DNA of 64,000 nt from CAZIDL01 sp964537825 (lineage in GTDB: Bacteria > Bacteroidota > Bacteroidia > Flavobacteriales_D > CAYVSK01). The DNA lies in assembly GCA_964537825.1 (NCBI GenBank), contig CAZIDL010000003.1, positions 9,810 through 73,809 of the forward strand, written 5' to 3'. Below, one piece after another: positions 35,470 to 44,027 of the stretch. The notes under the pieces were generated by a model, which did not search any database, was not told the origin of the DNA, and saw only the letters and a list, made by a program, of their open reading frames with translations. How positions within the stretch are numbered: position 1 is the first letter of the stretch; each line of letters starts with the position of its first letter. The position numbers and the translations under genes are program-made.

Positions 35470-36597
35470 ATGGCAGGAACAGAGAAGTCCGAAGATAGGT
35501 TAAAGGCTGAACTTTGTTTCAGTCGCATTCCATGGCTGGGCCCTGCTCATGCGCGCAGTCTCATGGAACGATTCGGGAGCCCGGAGGAGCTTCTGAAGGC
35601 CGACCGACAAGCCCTTTTCAGGGTCCCGGGAATGAACCGTCGGCTGGCCGGGTCGATCCTTCAGGCTCCTTCTCCGGATCGCTATGCCCAAGAAGCTAAT
35701 GAGCTTCTGGAACGAGGGATCCGAACGTGGTCCATAGGCGAGCCCGGATATCCCTCGCGCTTATCCATGTGCCCGGATGCTCCGGTGTTGATCTATGGAA
35801 AGGGGGAATTGGACCTTGAGCGCGAACGGATGATCAGCATCGTGGGGACCCGAAGCATCACCCCATACGGAAAGGAGGTCTGTAGGGAATTGGTAGCTGG
35901 ATTGGCTTCGCTCGATGTTGGGATCGTAAGCGGATTGGCTTATGGGGTGGATATCCGTGCCCATCGGGCGGCATTGAGCGAAGGATTGCCGACCATTGCA
36001 GTGGCTGGTCACGGGCCGGATCGCGTTTATCCGGTGGATCATGCTCCCGATCTGAAAGAGATGATGGATAATGGAGGGATCCTTACGGAATTTCCTCTGG
36101 GAAGCACTCCGGATCGTCACCATTTTCCCAGGCGGAATCGTATCATCGCGGGTTTGACGGATTGCACGGTCGTTGTAGAAACGGGTGAGAAAGGGGGTGC
36201 GATGATCACGGCTGATATCGCCCATTCCTATGAGCGGGATGTTCTCGTTTTCCCGGGCCGGGCCAACGATATTTCGAGTGCGGGCTGTAACCGGCTCATC
36301 AAGGAGCACAAGGGAGCCCTCATCGAAGGGGTGAACGATCTTCTTCATCAAATGCATTGGGAGGAAGCCGACCAAGCTTCGGAGGATCACCAACGGAAGC
36401 TCTTCCTTGAAGACCTGAGCGAGGAGGAGCAGTCCATCGCTCTTGCGGTCGATCGAAAAGAACGTATATCCATCGATGGGCTTGCGGCTGAGCTCGAATG
36501 GCCCATCGGCAAGCTTTCACCGCTGCTCCTGGACCTGGAATTAAAGGGGGTGCTCAGCTCCCTCCCCGGCAAGATCTACGTGCGAGCGGACCGATAG
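35470..36597 (+). CDS. dprA: DNA-processing protein DprA
   Basis: DprA loads RecA on incoming single-stranded DNA during transformation. An N-terminal helix-hairpin-helix-like region (about residues 12-65, MERFGSPEEL, FRVPGMNRRLAGSIL) precedes the Rossmann DprA core. The core has ISIVGTRSITPYG, IVSGLAYGVDIRAH and FPRRNRIIAGL. A C-terminal winged-helix-like domain lies at about 305-375. 375 residues, typical. It follows a divergent AT-rich gap and precedes glutamate dehydrogenase by 66 bases. Confidence 0.95.
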   Translation: MAGTEKSEDRLKAELCFSRIPWLGPAHARSLMERFGSPEELLKADRQALFRVPGMNRRLAGSILQAPSPDRYAQEANELLERGIRTWSIGEPGYPSRLSMCPDAPVLIYGKGELDLERERMISIVGTRSITPYGKEVCRELVAGLASLDVGIVSGLAYGVDIRAHRAALSEGLPTIAVAGHGPDRVYPVDHAPDLKEMMDNGGILTEFPLGSTPDRHHFPRRNRIIAGLTDCTVVVETGEKGGAMITADIAHSYERDVLVFPGRANDISSAGCNRLIKEHKGALIEGVNDLLHQMHWEEADQASEDHQRKLFLEDLSEEEQSIALAVDRKERISIDGLAAELEWPIGKLSPLLLDLELKGVLSSLPGKIYVRADR

Positions 36598-36663
36598 GGG
36601 GCGCACGGCCCGGGTGAATTTCTTACATTGGACCGATCCAGTACCAAAAAGCAGCTCAATACG

Positions 36664-38031
36664 ATGAGTCAGGACCAGGCGATCTCTACCCGCACTCAAG
36701 AAAAAGTGAATTCGTTCCTCCAGTACATTCAGGAGCGGAGTCCCGGAGAACCCGAATTCCATCAGGCCGTTCATGAAGTGGCAGAGACCATCATTCCCTT
36801 CCTCGAAGCTCACCCGGAGTACAAAGAGGCCAAAGTTTTGGAGCGTCTCTGCGAACCGGAACGCGTTATCATTTTTCGAGTGCCTTGGAGGGATGATAAT
36901 GGGGAACTGCAGGTCCAACGCGGCTTCAGGGTCCAAATGAACAGTGCGATCGGCCCCTATAAGGGAGGGCTTCGTTTTCATCCGACGGTCGACCTCAGCG
37001 TTCTGAAATTCCTCGGGTTTGAACAGATCTTCAAGAACAGCTTGACCACTTTACCCTTGGGGGCTGGTAAAGGAGGTGCAGACTTCGACCCAAAGGGACG
37101 TTCCGATGGGGAGGTCATGCGCTTTTGCCAAAGTTTTATGACCGAGCTTCATCGCCACATCGGAAGCTTTACGGACATTCCTGCAGGTGATATCGGGGTA
37201 GGACCGCGTGAGGTAGGTTACCTCTTCGGCCAATACAAAAGGCTTCGGAACGAGTTCACCGGAGTCCTAACTGGTAAGGGCCTTCCCTATGGTGGGAGCT
37301 TGATCCGACCGGAAGCCACAGGGTTCGGTTGCGTTTACTTCACCGAGGAAATGTTGAAAGCTCATGGGCAGCATATCGAAGGAAAGGAAGTGGTGATCTC
37401 AGGCTCCGGGAACGTGGCCCAATTCGCGTGTGAAAAGATCATAGAGCTAGGGGGAAAGGTGCTCACGATGTCGGATTCATCCGGTTTCGTTCATAGCTCT
37501 AAAGGGATCGACCACGAAAAGCTCGAGCGCATAAAATCCATTAAGAACGAGGAACGAGGAAGGATATCGCAGGCCGCCGAGGAACTGGGACTCGACTTTT
37601 ACGAAAGCAAGTCCCCCTGGAATGTTCCCTGTCAGGTCGCCTTACCCTGTGCCACGCAGAACGAGATCGATGAAGAGGCTGCACGGGAGCTGATCAGTAA
37701 AGATGTCCAAGCCGTTGCCGAAGGGGCCAATATGCCTTGCACTCCTGAAGCTATTTCCGCCTTTCAGAAGAACAACGTGCTCTTTGCTCCGGGTAAGGCA
37801 TCCAATGCAGGGGGAGTGGCTGTTTCAGGGCTGGAGATGAGCCAGAACGCCATGCGCTACAATTGGGAAAAGGAGGAAGTGGACCAGAAGCTCCGGGATA
37901 TCATGCGGAATATCCATGATTCTTGTGTGGAGCACGGGGCGGAGAAATACCGTACGGATTACGTGAAAGGAGCGAATATTGCAGGTTTTGTAAAAGTTGC
38001 AGATGCGATCATAGCGCAAGGGGACCTTTAA
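36664..38031 (+). CDS. gdhA: NADP-type glutamate dehydrogenase
   Basis: A hexameric glutamate dehydrogenase catalysing reductive amination of 2-oxoglutarate. Substrate and catalytic motifs are GPYKGGLRFHP and PLGAGKGGADFDPKG (the usual PMGGGKGG with two substitutions), and the nucleotide fold begins VVISGSGNVAQFA. The start at ATG 36664 gives 455 residues, close to the E. coli length of 447; a TTG at 36628 would add 12 residues. TACATTGG at 36624-36631 resembles a -7 box and would fit the ATG start. No glutamate synthase gene is adjacent. Confidence 0.93.
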   Translation: MSQDQAISTRTQEKVNSFLQYIQERSPGEPEFHQAVHEVAETIIPFLEAHPEYKEAKVLERLCEPERVIIFRVPWRDDNGELQVQRGFRVQMNSAIGPYKGGLRFHPTVDLSVLKFLGFEQIFKNSLTTLPLGAGKGGADFDPKGRSDGEVMRFCQSFMTELHRHIGSFTDIPAGDIGVGPREVGYLFGQYKRLRNEFTGVLTGKGLPYGGSLIRPEATGFGCVYFTEEMLKAHGQHIEGKEVVISGSGNVAQFACEKIIELGGKVLTMSDSSGFVHSSKGIDHEKLERIKSIKNEERGRISQAAEELGLDFYESKSPWNVPCQVALPCATQNEIDEEAARELISKDVQAVAEGANMPCTPEAISAFQKNNVLFAPGKASNAGGVAVSGLEMSQNAMRYNWEKEEVDQKLRDIMRNIHDSCVEHGAEKYRTDYVKGANIAGFVKVADAIIAQGDL

Positions 38032-38111
38032 GAAAAGGGGAATTTGCTTCATCTAAAAAAATGATGGGATCAGCTAGCCAATTCCGTTATTGATCTATTA
38101 AATTGGGCCAG

Positions 38112-38142
38112 GCTCTAAGATGCTTTCTAAGCCTCTTAGAGC
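38112..38142 (+). repeat. 9-bp perfect inverted repeat before the exported repeat-protein gene
   Basis: GCTCTAAGA (38112-38120) and TCTTAGAGC (38134-38142) are exact reverse complements separated by 13 bases. TAAATTGG at 38099-38106, one mismatch to TAnnTTTG, lies just upstream, which would put the RNA start at the first arm. The repeat could be a 5'-end hairpin or an operator. It lacks a T-run, so it is a poor terminator for gdhA. Confidence 0.55.
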
Positions 38143-38170
38143 GGTTCTGAGTATCCATAAAGTAGCGCAT

Positions 38171-40153
38171 ATGTCCTCCATTAAGCCTTTTATCACGTAT
38201 GGTGTTCTTCTTTGTTCCGTTCTGGTAGTCTCTCAACGTTCCGTAGCTCAGAGCGTTTCCATCAACACCACTGGTAATGCTCCGGACCCTTCGGCGATGC
38301 TTCACGTGGAAGCGACGGATAAGGGTTTGATCGTTCCCCGCGTTCAGTTGGACGATTCCACTACAGCAGCACCTGTTACAGCACCTGCGGAAGGGCTGGT
38401 GATCTACAACGAGACAGGGACCGAACCCAAAGGACTTTATTACTGGGACAGCGGCCTTAGTAGTTGGGTCATGGTCGGCGATGGGGCTCCTGATACTTAT
38501 TGGGACCGGGATGCTGCCAATGGTTGGCTCTTTCCGAGCACTATTTCCGATAATGTCGGGATCGGTGATGCCGATCCAGAAGGAAAGCTCGATGTCCATG
38601 GGAGGACCTATATCGGAGGGGATGGGGATGTGATGAACGACAATGCTCCAGGGTTGGACCTGACCATCGATGATGACGTGAGCGGTAGCAACACTGGCTT
38701 TGAGGTGCCAGGGCCTGATACCCTTGCTTTCTATGCCGGAGGCATCGAACAAGCTCGCATCTTTCCCGACGGGGTGATGTCCGTTAATGCCGTTCCCGGA
38801 GCCGGGACCCATACTTTCTATTCAGAGGCCGATGCTGGTGGTGGTGATCATGCCATTACGGGGGTTGTTACCGGAAGCGGTGTAGGCGTGTTCGGGCAAA
38901 GTTTAATGGGGACCGGTTCAGCCGTGGTCGGTCTGGCGGCCAACAGTTCTGCATATGGCGTTGAAGCTGTGAACCTTGCCGACAATGGAGGCGGGGGTTA
39001 TGCCTTTGGTGATGATTTCGGTGTTTTATCCTTTGGTGATAGCATCCCAGGGGGAATCGGTCTATGGGGTGCAGGGAATGGAAAGGGTGCTACGGCACCT
39101 AGGAGTGGAGCAGGGGTTGCTGGAGTGGGAGAGACTTACGGTGTTTATGGTCTTGGTGATAGTGTTCCGGGAGGTATTGGAGTAATAGGTGTCGGCAATG
39201 CGATCTCATCTTGGACCATCCCTAACAATGGAACCGGTGTTTTAGGTCATGCAAAGGACTTGGGAGTGGTAGGGAGTGCAGATAGTGTTCCAGGAGGAAT
39301 AGGGGTGAGAGGATTAGGCAACGGACTCACTACTGGGATCAGTCCTCCCGAGGGTGCTGGGGTTGCAGGGAATGGAAATACTTACGGTGTATCAGGCTTT
39401 GCAGAGAACACGATCGATGGTATCGGAATACTAGGTGTCGGGAACGGTATCACCTCTATCCCGGTCATACCTGATGGGGGCGGTATCCTTGGCGTGGGAG
39501 ATAGTAGCGGAGTCGTAGGCGTATCAGTGAATTCTACTGATGGGTCTGCGGGAGGACGATTCGGAGCTGGCGGTGCTATAACCCATAGAGTAGCGACCTA
39601 TACCGGGGGTACCCTCTATAAGATCCGAGGTCCCGGGAGCGCCTCTACGATAGTCAAGGATGAAAATGGAGAGCGGGTGACCCTCTTCGCTCCGGAAGCT
39701 CCAGAGCCGCTTTTTGAAGATTATGGACGTGATGAACTGGAGAACGGGAAAGCCAGGGTAGAGTTGGACCCAACATGGGCCGAGAACATTCAGGTGGATG
39801 AGGAACATCCATTGCGGGTCTTCGTCCAAGTAGAAGGGAATTGCAAAGGGGTTTACGTCACCAATAAATCCGAAGATGGATTCACCGTCAAAGAATTGGA
39901 GAACGGCAGATCAAACGTTCCCTTCACCTATAAGGTCGTGGCTAATCGAAAAGATGTGAGGCGAAAAGTCGATGGTGAAATGCGGACCATCCACTATGAA
40001 GACCTTCGATTCCCTAGTGCTTCAGGCCCGACCAAATTGAAAGAAAAGGAGATGAAAGAACGTGAATGGAAAGAAGGGGGAGGACTGAAGAAAAAAGAAA
40101 AACCCTCCGGAGCTTCTAAGAAAAAGCATATTGAAAGAGCAAAAGAAGAGTAA
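38171..40153 (+). CDS. exported surface protein with 41-residue tandem repeats
   Basis: A signal peptide (about residues 1-27, ending RSVAQ) precedes the opening SINTTGNAPDPSAMLHVEA. That opening is typical of Bacteroidota surface proteins that resemble fibre or tail-tip proteins. Residues about 283-445 hold four Gly-rich repeats of 40-41 residues. A conserved C-terminal domain (FEDYGRDELENGKARVELD, VYVTNKSEDGFTVKELE) follows, and the last 35 residues are a Lys/Glu-rich basic tail. The ATG at 38171 is preferred because it starts the signal peptide; the frame is open from 38120. 660 residues. No T9SS sorting domain is recognisable at the end, so how it is anchored is unclear. Confidence 0.82.
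   Translation: MSSIKPFITYGVLLCSVLVVSQRSVAQSVSINTTGNAPDPSAMLHVEATDKGLIVPRVQLDDSTTAAPVTAPAEGLVIYNETGTEPKGLYYWDSGLSSWVMVGDGAPDTYWDRDAANGWLFPSTISDNVGIGDADPEGKLDVHGRTYIGGDGDVMNDNAPGLDLTIDDDVSGSNTGFEVPGPDTLAFYAGGIEQARIFPDGVMSVNAVPGAGTHTFYSEADAGGGDHAITGVVTGSGVGVFGQSLMGTGSAVVGLAANSSAYGVEAVNLADNGGGGYAFGDDFGVLSFGDSIPGGIGLWGAGNGKGATAPRSGAGVAGVGETYGVYGLGDSVPGGIGVIGVGNAISSWTIPNNGTGVLGHAKDLGVVGSADSVPGGIGVRGLGNGLTTGISPPEGAGVAGNGNTYGVSGFAENTIDGIGILGVGNGITSIPVIPDGGGILGVGDSSGVVGVSVNSTDGSAGGRFGAGGAITHRVATYTGGTLYKIRGPGSASTIVKDENGERVTLFAPEAPEPLFEDYGRDELENGKARVELDPTWAENIQVDEEHPLRVFVQVEGNCKGVYVTNKSEDGFTVKELENGRSNVPFTYKVVANRKDVRRKVDGEMRTIHYEDLRFPSASGPTKLKEKEMKEREWKEGGGLKKKEKPSGASKKKHIERAKEE
39017..39505 (+). repeat. 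four tandem repeats of 40-41 codons
   Basis: Units start at 39017, 39137, 39260 and 39383. Each contains (Y/F/L)GV near the start, a DSxPGGIGVxGxGN-like core, a variable 10-residue stretch, and GxGVxGxG near the end. The fourth unit is more diverged (ENTIDGIGILGVGN), and a degenerate fifth begins at 39506. Unit length is 40 codons in the first and 41 in the others. The regular Gly-rich spacing suggests a beta-solenoid or fibre. Confidence 0.85.
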
Positions 40154-40169
40154 TAACGCGGGAGTTTCA

Positions 40170-40406
40170 ATGTCCATCGCCAAGGTTTACGATGATGGTC
40201 TTCAAAAGCAACCTTTTATGCCTTTCATCCGTTCAAAAGAACCCGCATTTTGGATCTACTGCTTCGATGATGGCCGTGGAAGGACGGAAATGGCATTCAC
40301 AAAAAAAGAAGTTCAATCGATCGTGTTCTTGAGAGACTTGGTATCGAAAATGGGAAGCTTGCCTTTTGCTAAGAAAGGGGATCAAGACACTTTAAGAACG
40401 ATCTAA
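40170..40406 (+). CDS. small hypothetical protein, 78 aa
   Basis: A short frame fills the gap between the repeat-protein gene and the T9SS substrate gene. The protein (MSIAKVYDDGLQKQPF onward) contains FWIYCFDDGRGRTEMAF and has no signal peptide, membrane helix or known motif. The frame is open from 40131, which would give 91 residues and overlap the upstream gene; ATG 40170 avoids this. Composition looks protein-like, but there is no homology I can recognise, so it may be a chance frame. Confidence 0.45.
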   Translation: MSIAKVYDDGLQKQPFMPFIRSKEPAFWIYCFDDGRGRTEMAFTKKEVQSIVFLRDLVSKMGSLPFAKKGDQDTLRTI

Positions 40407-40416
40407 AGTTCAGCCT

Positions 40417-43400
40417 ATGAACGGATCTTTGTTACCACGCTTCAACACAGCCATTGAAAGGCTCCAAAGCTTTGCCCTCCTCGTTTTGGGTGGCCTCTTT
40501 TTCCTATTTGCTCTACCCTTGCCTTCTCTTGGGCAGTCCGCAAAGCTGATCAACGATGGTGCCCATATCGTGACCGAATCCGGGGCGACCATATATACCC
40601 AGGGAGAAGTTAGAAATCGGGTGAACGGAGGCAATAACGGGACCGTCACGAACGATGGGACCATTCTCACAACCCATGCCAACCCGAACAACGCTTCCTA
40701 TTACAATTTGAACGCGGACGCGATCACGCAGGGGAACGGGACCTTTGAGATCGAAGGGGATTGGGTGAACAGCGCCATATTCAACGGTGATATGGGGGAG
40801 GTCATCCTTAACGGTCCCAACCAGATGATCACCGGCGATTCCGTTTCTACTTTCAATGATCTCACCCTAACAGGTACGGGCACTAAAACCCTCGATCTGG
40901 ATGCAGAGGTGACCGGCATCCTCGCTCTTACCGATCGACGCCTTCACACCGACACGAACTCCATGTTCGTGTTGAATACCGCTCCCGGTGCCATTACGCG
41001 AAGTCCTGGTCTAACCAATACCGTACAAGGTTTTGTGAGCAGTGATAGCACGGGATGGCTGGTCCGGAAAATGGACCAAAGCTCCAGTTACCTCTTTCCG
41101 GTCGGGGACAGTGTCGGGACCCCTCGTTTCCGACCTGCCGATCTGACGCCGAGCAACACGAATCCACAGACGTTCCGGGCACGTCTTAAGAACAGTGATC
41201 CCACTCCCGACGGCTATGACGTAACGAACAAAGCAGCCGGGATCGGCCCTGTCAATTCTGACTTTTATTGGCACATCGACCGGACCAGTGGATCGGATCC
41301 CATGAACGTTCAACTCTTTTACGACGAAGCTGTCGATACAGCGGACATGGCCGTCCATTGGGCTGCTCAATGGGAGATGATGGGAGCTCCGACCAATACC
41401 ATGAACGGTTCCCCTCAATTGAGCAGCGTTTCCCATTCCGGATGGAACACTTTTACGCCGGACCCATTCAACATCGCTGCGAATCCCCTCCAAGTGGATG
41501 CTGGGAATGATACCACCATTTGTGTTGGCGATACCGCCCAACTTGATGCTAATGTGATCGGCGGTACCGGACCTTTCGGGTTCGAGTGGACCCCCTCTAC
41601 TTATTTGGATGACTCCACCCTTCAAAACCCTAAGGCTCAGGGTGTTATGGATACTATCGAGTATTTCGTGACCGCCTACGATAGTGCGACCGGTACAACA
41701 AGTCAGCCTGACTCGGTAACGGTCTTTATCAGCCCTACCCCGAACGACTCGATCGTACCGGATAGTCCGGCCACGTGTCCTGGTGATTCGGTCCTTCTCC
41801 AAGCTGAAGGTGGGGCAAGCACTTACAGCTGGTCGCCGGACTCTACCCTTACTACGAACAGCGGAGATTCCACATACTCGGTCCCGGACGATGATGAGAC
41901 CATCGTGCTCACTGCTGAGAATTCACTTGGTTGTGTCGGAACGGATACGGTGGACATTTCCGTTCAGTCCGCTCCTGGTGAGCCGGTAGGTACCGCCACC
42001 CCGGATACGATCTGCCAAGGGGATAGCTCCACGATAACCGCTACTGGTAGTGGCCCCGGCGTTACTTATAACGTTTATGATTCCGCCACCGGAGGAAATC
42101 TGATCGGTAGTACGCCTCTTACGGTCGGGCCGATGAGCGATTCCAGTTATTACATCGAGGCAACGCTCACAGGAAGTGGCTGTAAATATCCCGGACCACG
42201 GGATACGGTCGACATTACGGTACAACCCGCTCCGGCCGCACCTACGGTCACGATCGCTCCCGACACTTTATGCATCGGTGATACGACCACCATTTCAGCC
42301 ACTGGTTCCGGTGCTGGGGTGACCTATGAGGTCTACGACGATTCCGTCGGGGGGAACTATCTTGGGGACACCCCTCTCGACACAGCTCCCGACAGTACTT
42401 CGATCTATTACGTCGAAGCTGTTGCCAGCAATGGATGTGCGCCCGTAGCAGGAAGGGTCCCGGACACCGTGCACGTTGATAGCCTTCCTGATATGAGCGT
42501 CGATCCCTCAGCGCCGGTTATCTGTACCGGAGACACGGTTGAACTTGCGGGCTCGGGAGCGGACAGTCTCTCTTGGAGTCCGAATGTGGATCTGAGCGAT
42601 ACGATCGGTGATACTGTACAGGCTTGGCCCAACTCGGATACCACTTATACGTTGGTCGGAGTCGATTCGAACGGATGTTCCAACGACACGACCGTGACGG
42701 TCAGTGTCGATTCAGCGCCGACCAAGCCTACCGTCAGCATCGTTCCGGATACGATCTGCCAGGGTGATAGTGCTACCATTTCCGCGTCGGGTTCCGGTGC
42801 TGGGGTGGTCTATGAGGTCTACGATTCCTCCATGGGAGGGAATTATCTTGGGAATACCCCACTAACGGTGGCTCCTATGAGCGATAGCACCTATTACGTC
42901 GAGGCCACCCTTTCCGGTGGAGGCTGTTCCTTTGCCGGTGGTCGGGTTTCTGATACGTTGGTCGTGAATATGGCAACGCCTGCTCCCACGGTAACCGCAA
43001 ACCCGGATACCGTCTGCCCCGGGGATAGCTCCATGATCGATGCGACCGGATCCGGTGCGGGTGTTACCTATGAGGTCTATGATTCTGCTACTGGAGGCAA
43101 TTACCTGGGTAATGCACCGCTCAATGTGGGTGTCGACACCACCACCGACTATTATGTGTCCGCTGTTGGCTCCAACGGCTGTGATCAGTTAGGAGGACGG
43201 GATTCTGTGACCGTCCATACCTATCCGGCGCCGGTCGCCGATGCAGGGCCCGACCGGAATATATGTCCGGGAGATACCGTGATCTTGAACGCATCAGGTG
43301 GAAGCTCCTATGTATGGGGCGATGGAACGACGGATGACTCCAACGAGGTCTCGCCGGATACTAGCTCCAATTATTGGGTGGGGGTTCAGACCGCCGCTGG

Positions 43401-43980
43401 TTGTTCGGACACGGATAGCGTCGCCATCAATGTGATCCAGCCGGCTTCTTTTGTAGCAGCGGATGACGAAGGCAGCGTGGAAGCTAAGAAGCAGATCACG
43501 GTGGATGTTCTCGCCAACGATACGGGGGTCATCGGTGATTCCGCTATCATCAAAGGGCCTTTCCAGGGCTCAGCGAACTGGACTAGTGGAGGCATCGAGT
43601 ATTCAGCCCCCGACAGTAAGGGAGCGGATAGCCTGAATTACAAGGTCTGCAACTTAACCTGTACCAACATTTGCGATACGGCAACGGTGAGCATCACGAT
43701 CGAAGAAGGGGTCGAGGACCTCTTCATTCCCAATGGTGTCTCTGCCGATAGAGATGGTAAGAATGATGCATGGGAGATCAGTGGGCTGGAAGCTTATCCG
43801 GAGAACAGTGTGAAGATCTTCAACCGTTGGGGGGATCAGGTTTACAGTGCTGATCCCTACAAGAATGATTGGAGTGGTGAGGGCAAGAACGGAAAGGTGC
43901 TCGAGGGAACTTACTTCTACGTGCTCGACCTTGGCCCTGAAGAAGGGAAGAAAACGGGCTTTATCGAATTGCGCCGCTAA
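40417..43980 (+). CDS. T9SS type B substrate with repeated Ig-like domains, 1187 aa
   Basis: A signal peptide at about residues 1-41 ends at LGQSA. The N-terminal region is beta-helix-like, and residues about 360 onward form consecutive Ig/PKD-like modules opening with motifs such as DTTICVGDTAQL. Four of these are close copies with GAGVTYEVYDSATGGNYLG-like cores. A segment near 1010-1090 resembles a cadherin-like domain (VDVLANDTG). The last 85 residues are the type B sorting domain (FIPNGVSADRDGKNDAWEI, IFNRWGDQVY, GFIELRR). The protein should reach the cell surface through T9SS. PorP/SprF and PorE-like genes follow within 50 bases each, suggesting one operon. Confidence 0.93.
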   Translation: MNGSLLPRFNTAIERLQSFALLVLGGLFFLFALPLPSLGQSAKLINDGAHIVTESGATIYTQGEVRNRVNGGNNGTVTNDGTILTTHANPNNASYYNLNADAITQGNGTFEIEGDWVNSAIFNGDMGEVILNGPNQMITGDSVSTFNDLTLTGTGTKTLDLDAEVTGILALTDRRLHTDTNSMFVLNTAPGAITRSPGLTNTVQGFVSSDSTGWLVRKMDQSSSYLFPVGDSVGTPRFRPADLTPSNTNPQTFRARLKNSDPTPDGYDVTNKAAGIGPVNSDFYWHIDRTSGSDPMNVQLFYDEAVDTADMAVHWAAQWEMMGAPTNTMNGSPQLSSVSHSGWNTFTPDPFNIAANPLQVDAGNDTTICVGDTAQLDANVIGGTGPFGFEWTPSTYLDDSTLQNPKAQGVMDTIEYFVTAYDSATGTTSQPDSVTVFISPTPNDSIVPDSPATCPGDSVLLQAEGGASTYSWSPDSTLTTNSGDSTYSVPDDDETIVLTAENSLGCVGTDTVDISVQSAPGEPVGTATPDTICQGDSSTITATGSGPGVTYNVYDSATGGNLIGSTPLTVGPMSDSSYYIEATLTGSGCKYPGPRDTVDITVQPAPAAPTVTIAPDTLCIGDTTTISATGSGAGVTYEVYDDSVGGNYLGDTPLDTAPDSTSIYYVEAVASNGCAPVAGRVPDTVHVDSLPDMSVDPSAPVICTGDTVELAGSGADSLSWSPNVDLSDTIGDTVQAWPNSDTTYTLVGVDSNGCSNDTTVTVSVDSAPTKPTVSIVPDTICQGDSATISASGSGAGVVYEVYDSSMGGNYLGNTPLTVAPMSDSTYYVEATLSGGGCSFAGGRVSDTLVVNMATPAPTVTANPDTVCPGDSSMIDATGSGAGVTYEVYDSATGGNYLGNAPLNVGVDTTTDYYVSAVGSNGCDQLGGRDSVTVHTYPAPVADAGPDRNICPGDTVILNASGGSSYVWGDGTTDDSNEVSPDTSSNYWVGVQTAAGCSDTDSVAINVIQPASFVAADDEGSVEAKKQITVDVLANDTGVIGDSAIIKGPFQGSANWTSGGIEYSAPDSKGADSLNYKVCNLTCTNICDTATVSITIEEGVEDLFIPNGVSADRDGKNDAWEISGLEAYPENSVKIFNRWGDQVYSADPYKNDWSGEGKNGKVLEGTYFYVLDLGPEEGKKTGFIELRR
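41986..43220 (+). repeat. four related Ig-like modules inside the T9SS substrate gene
   Basis: Modules begin near 41986, 42241, 42727 and 42988. Each runs PDT(I/L/V)C.GDS, then ATGSG.GVTYEVYD...GGNYLG..PL, then a YY(V/I)EA strand and a Gly-Cys turn, about 80 codons. A fifth, unlike module (about 42481-42726) interrupts the series. Similarity is at both protein and DNA level, pointing to duplication within the gene. Confidence 0.8.
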
Positions 43981-44027
43981 AACAGCAGCGTGATGAAATG
44001 AGCTGATCATTTTAAAAGTCAGGCGTT

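Noticed and set aside
39017..39505. CRISPR-like repeat array
   Set aside because: The repeats are 120-123 bases, contiguous without spacers, in frame inside a coding sequence.
38171..40153. Phage tail-fibre gene or prophage remnant
   Set aside because: The protein has a Sec signal peptide and no phage genes surround it; the fibre-like style is common in Bacteroidota surface proteins.
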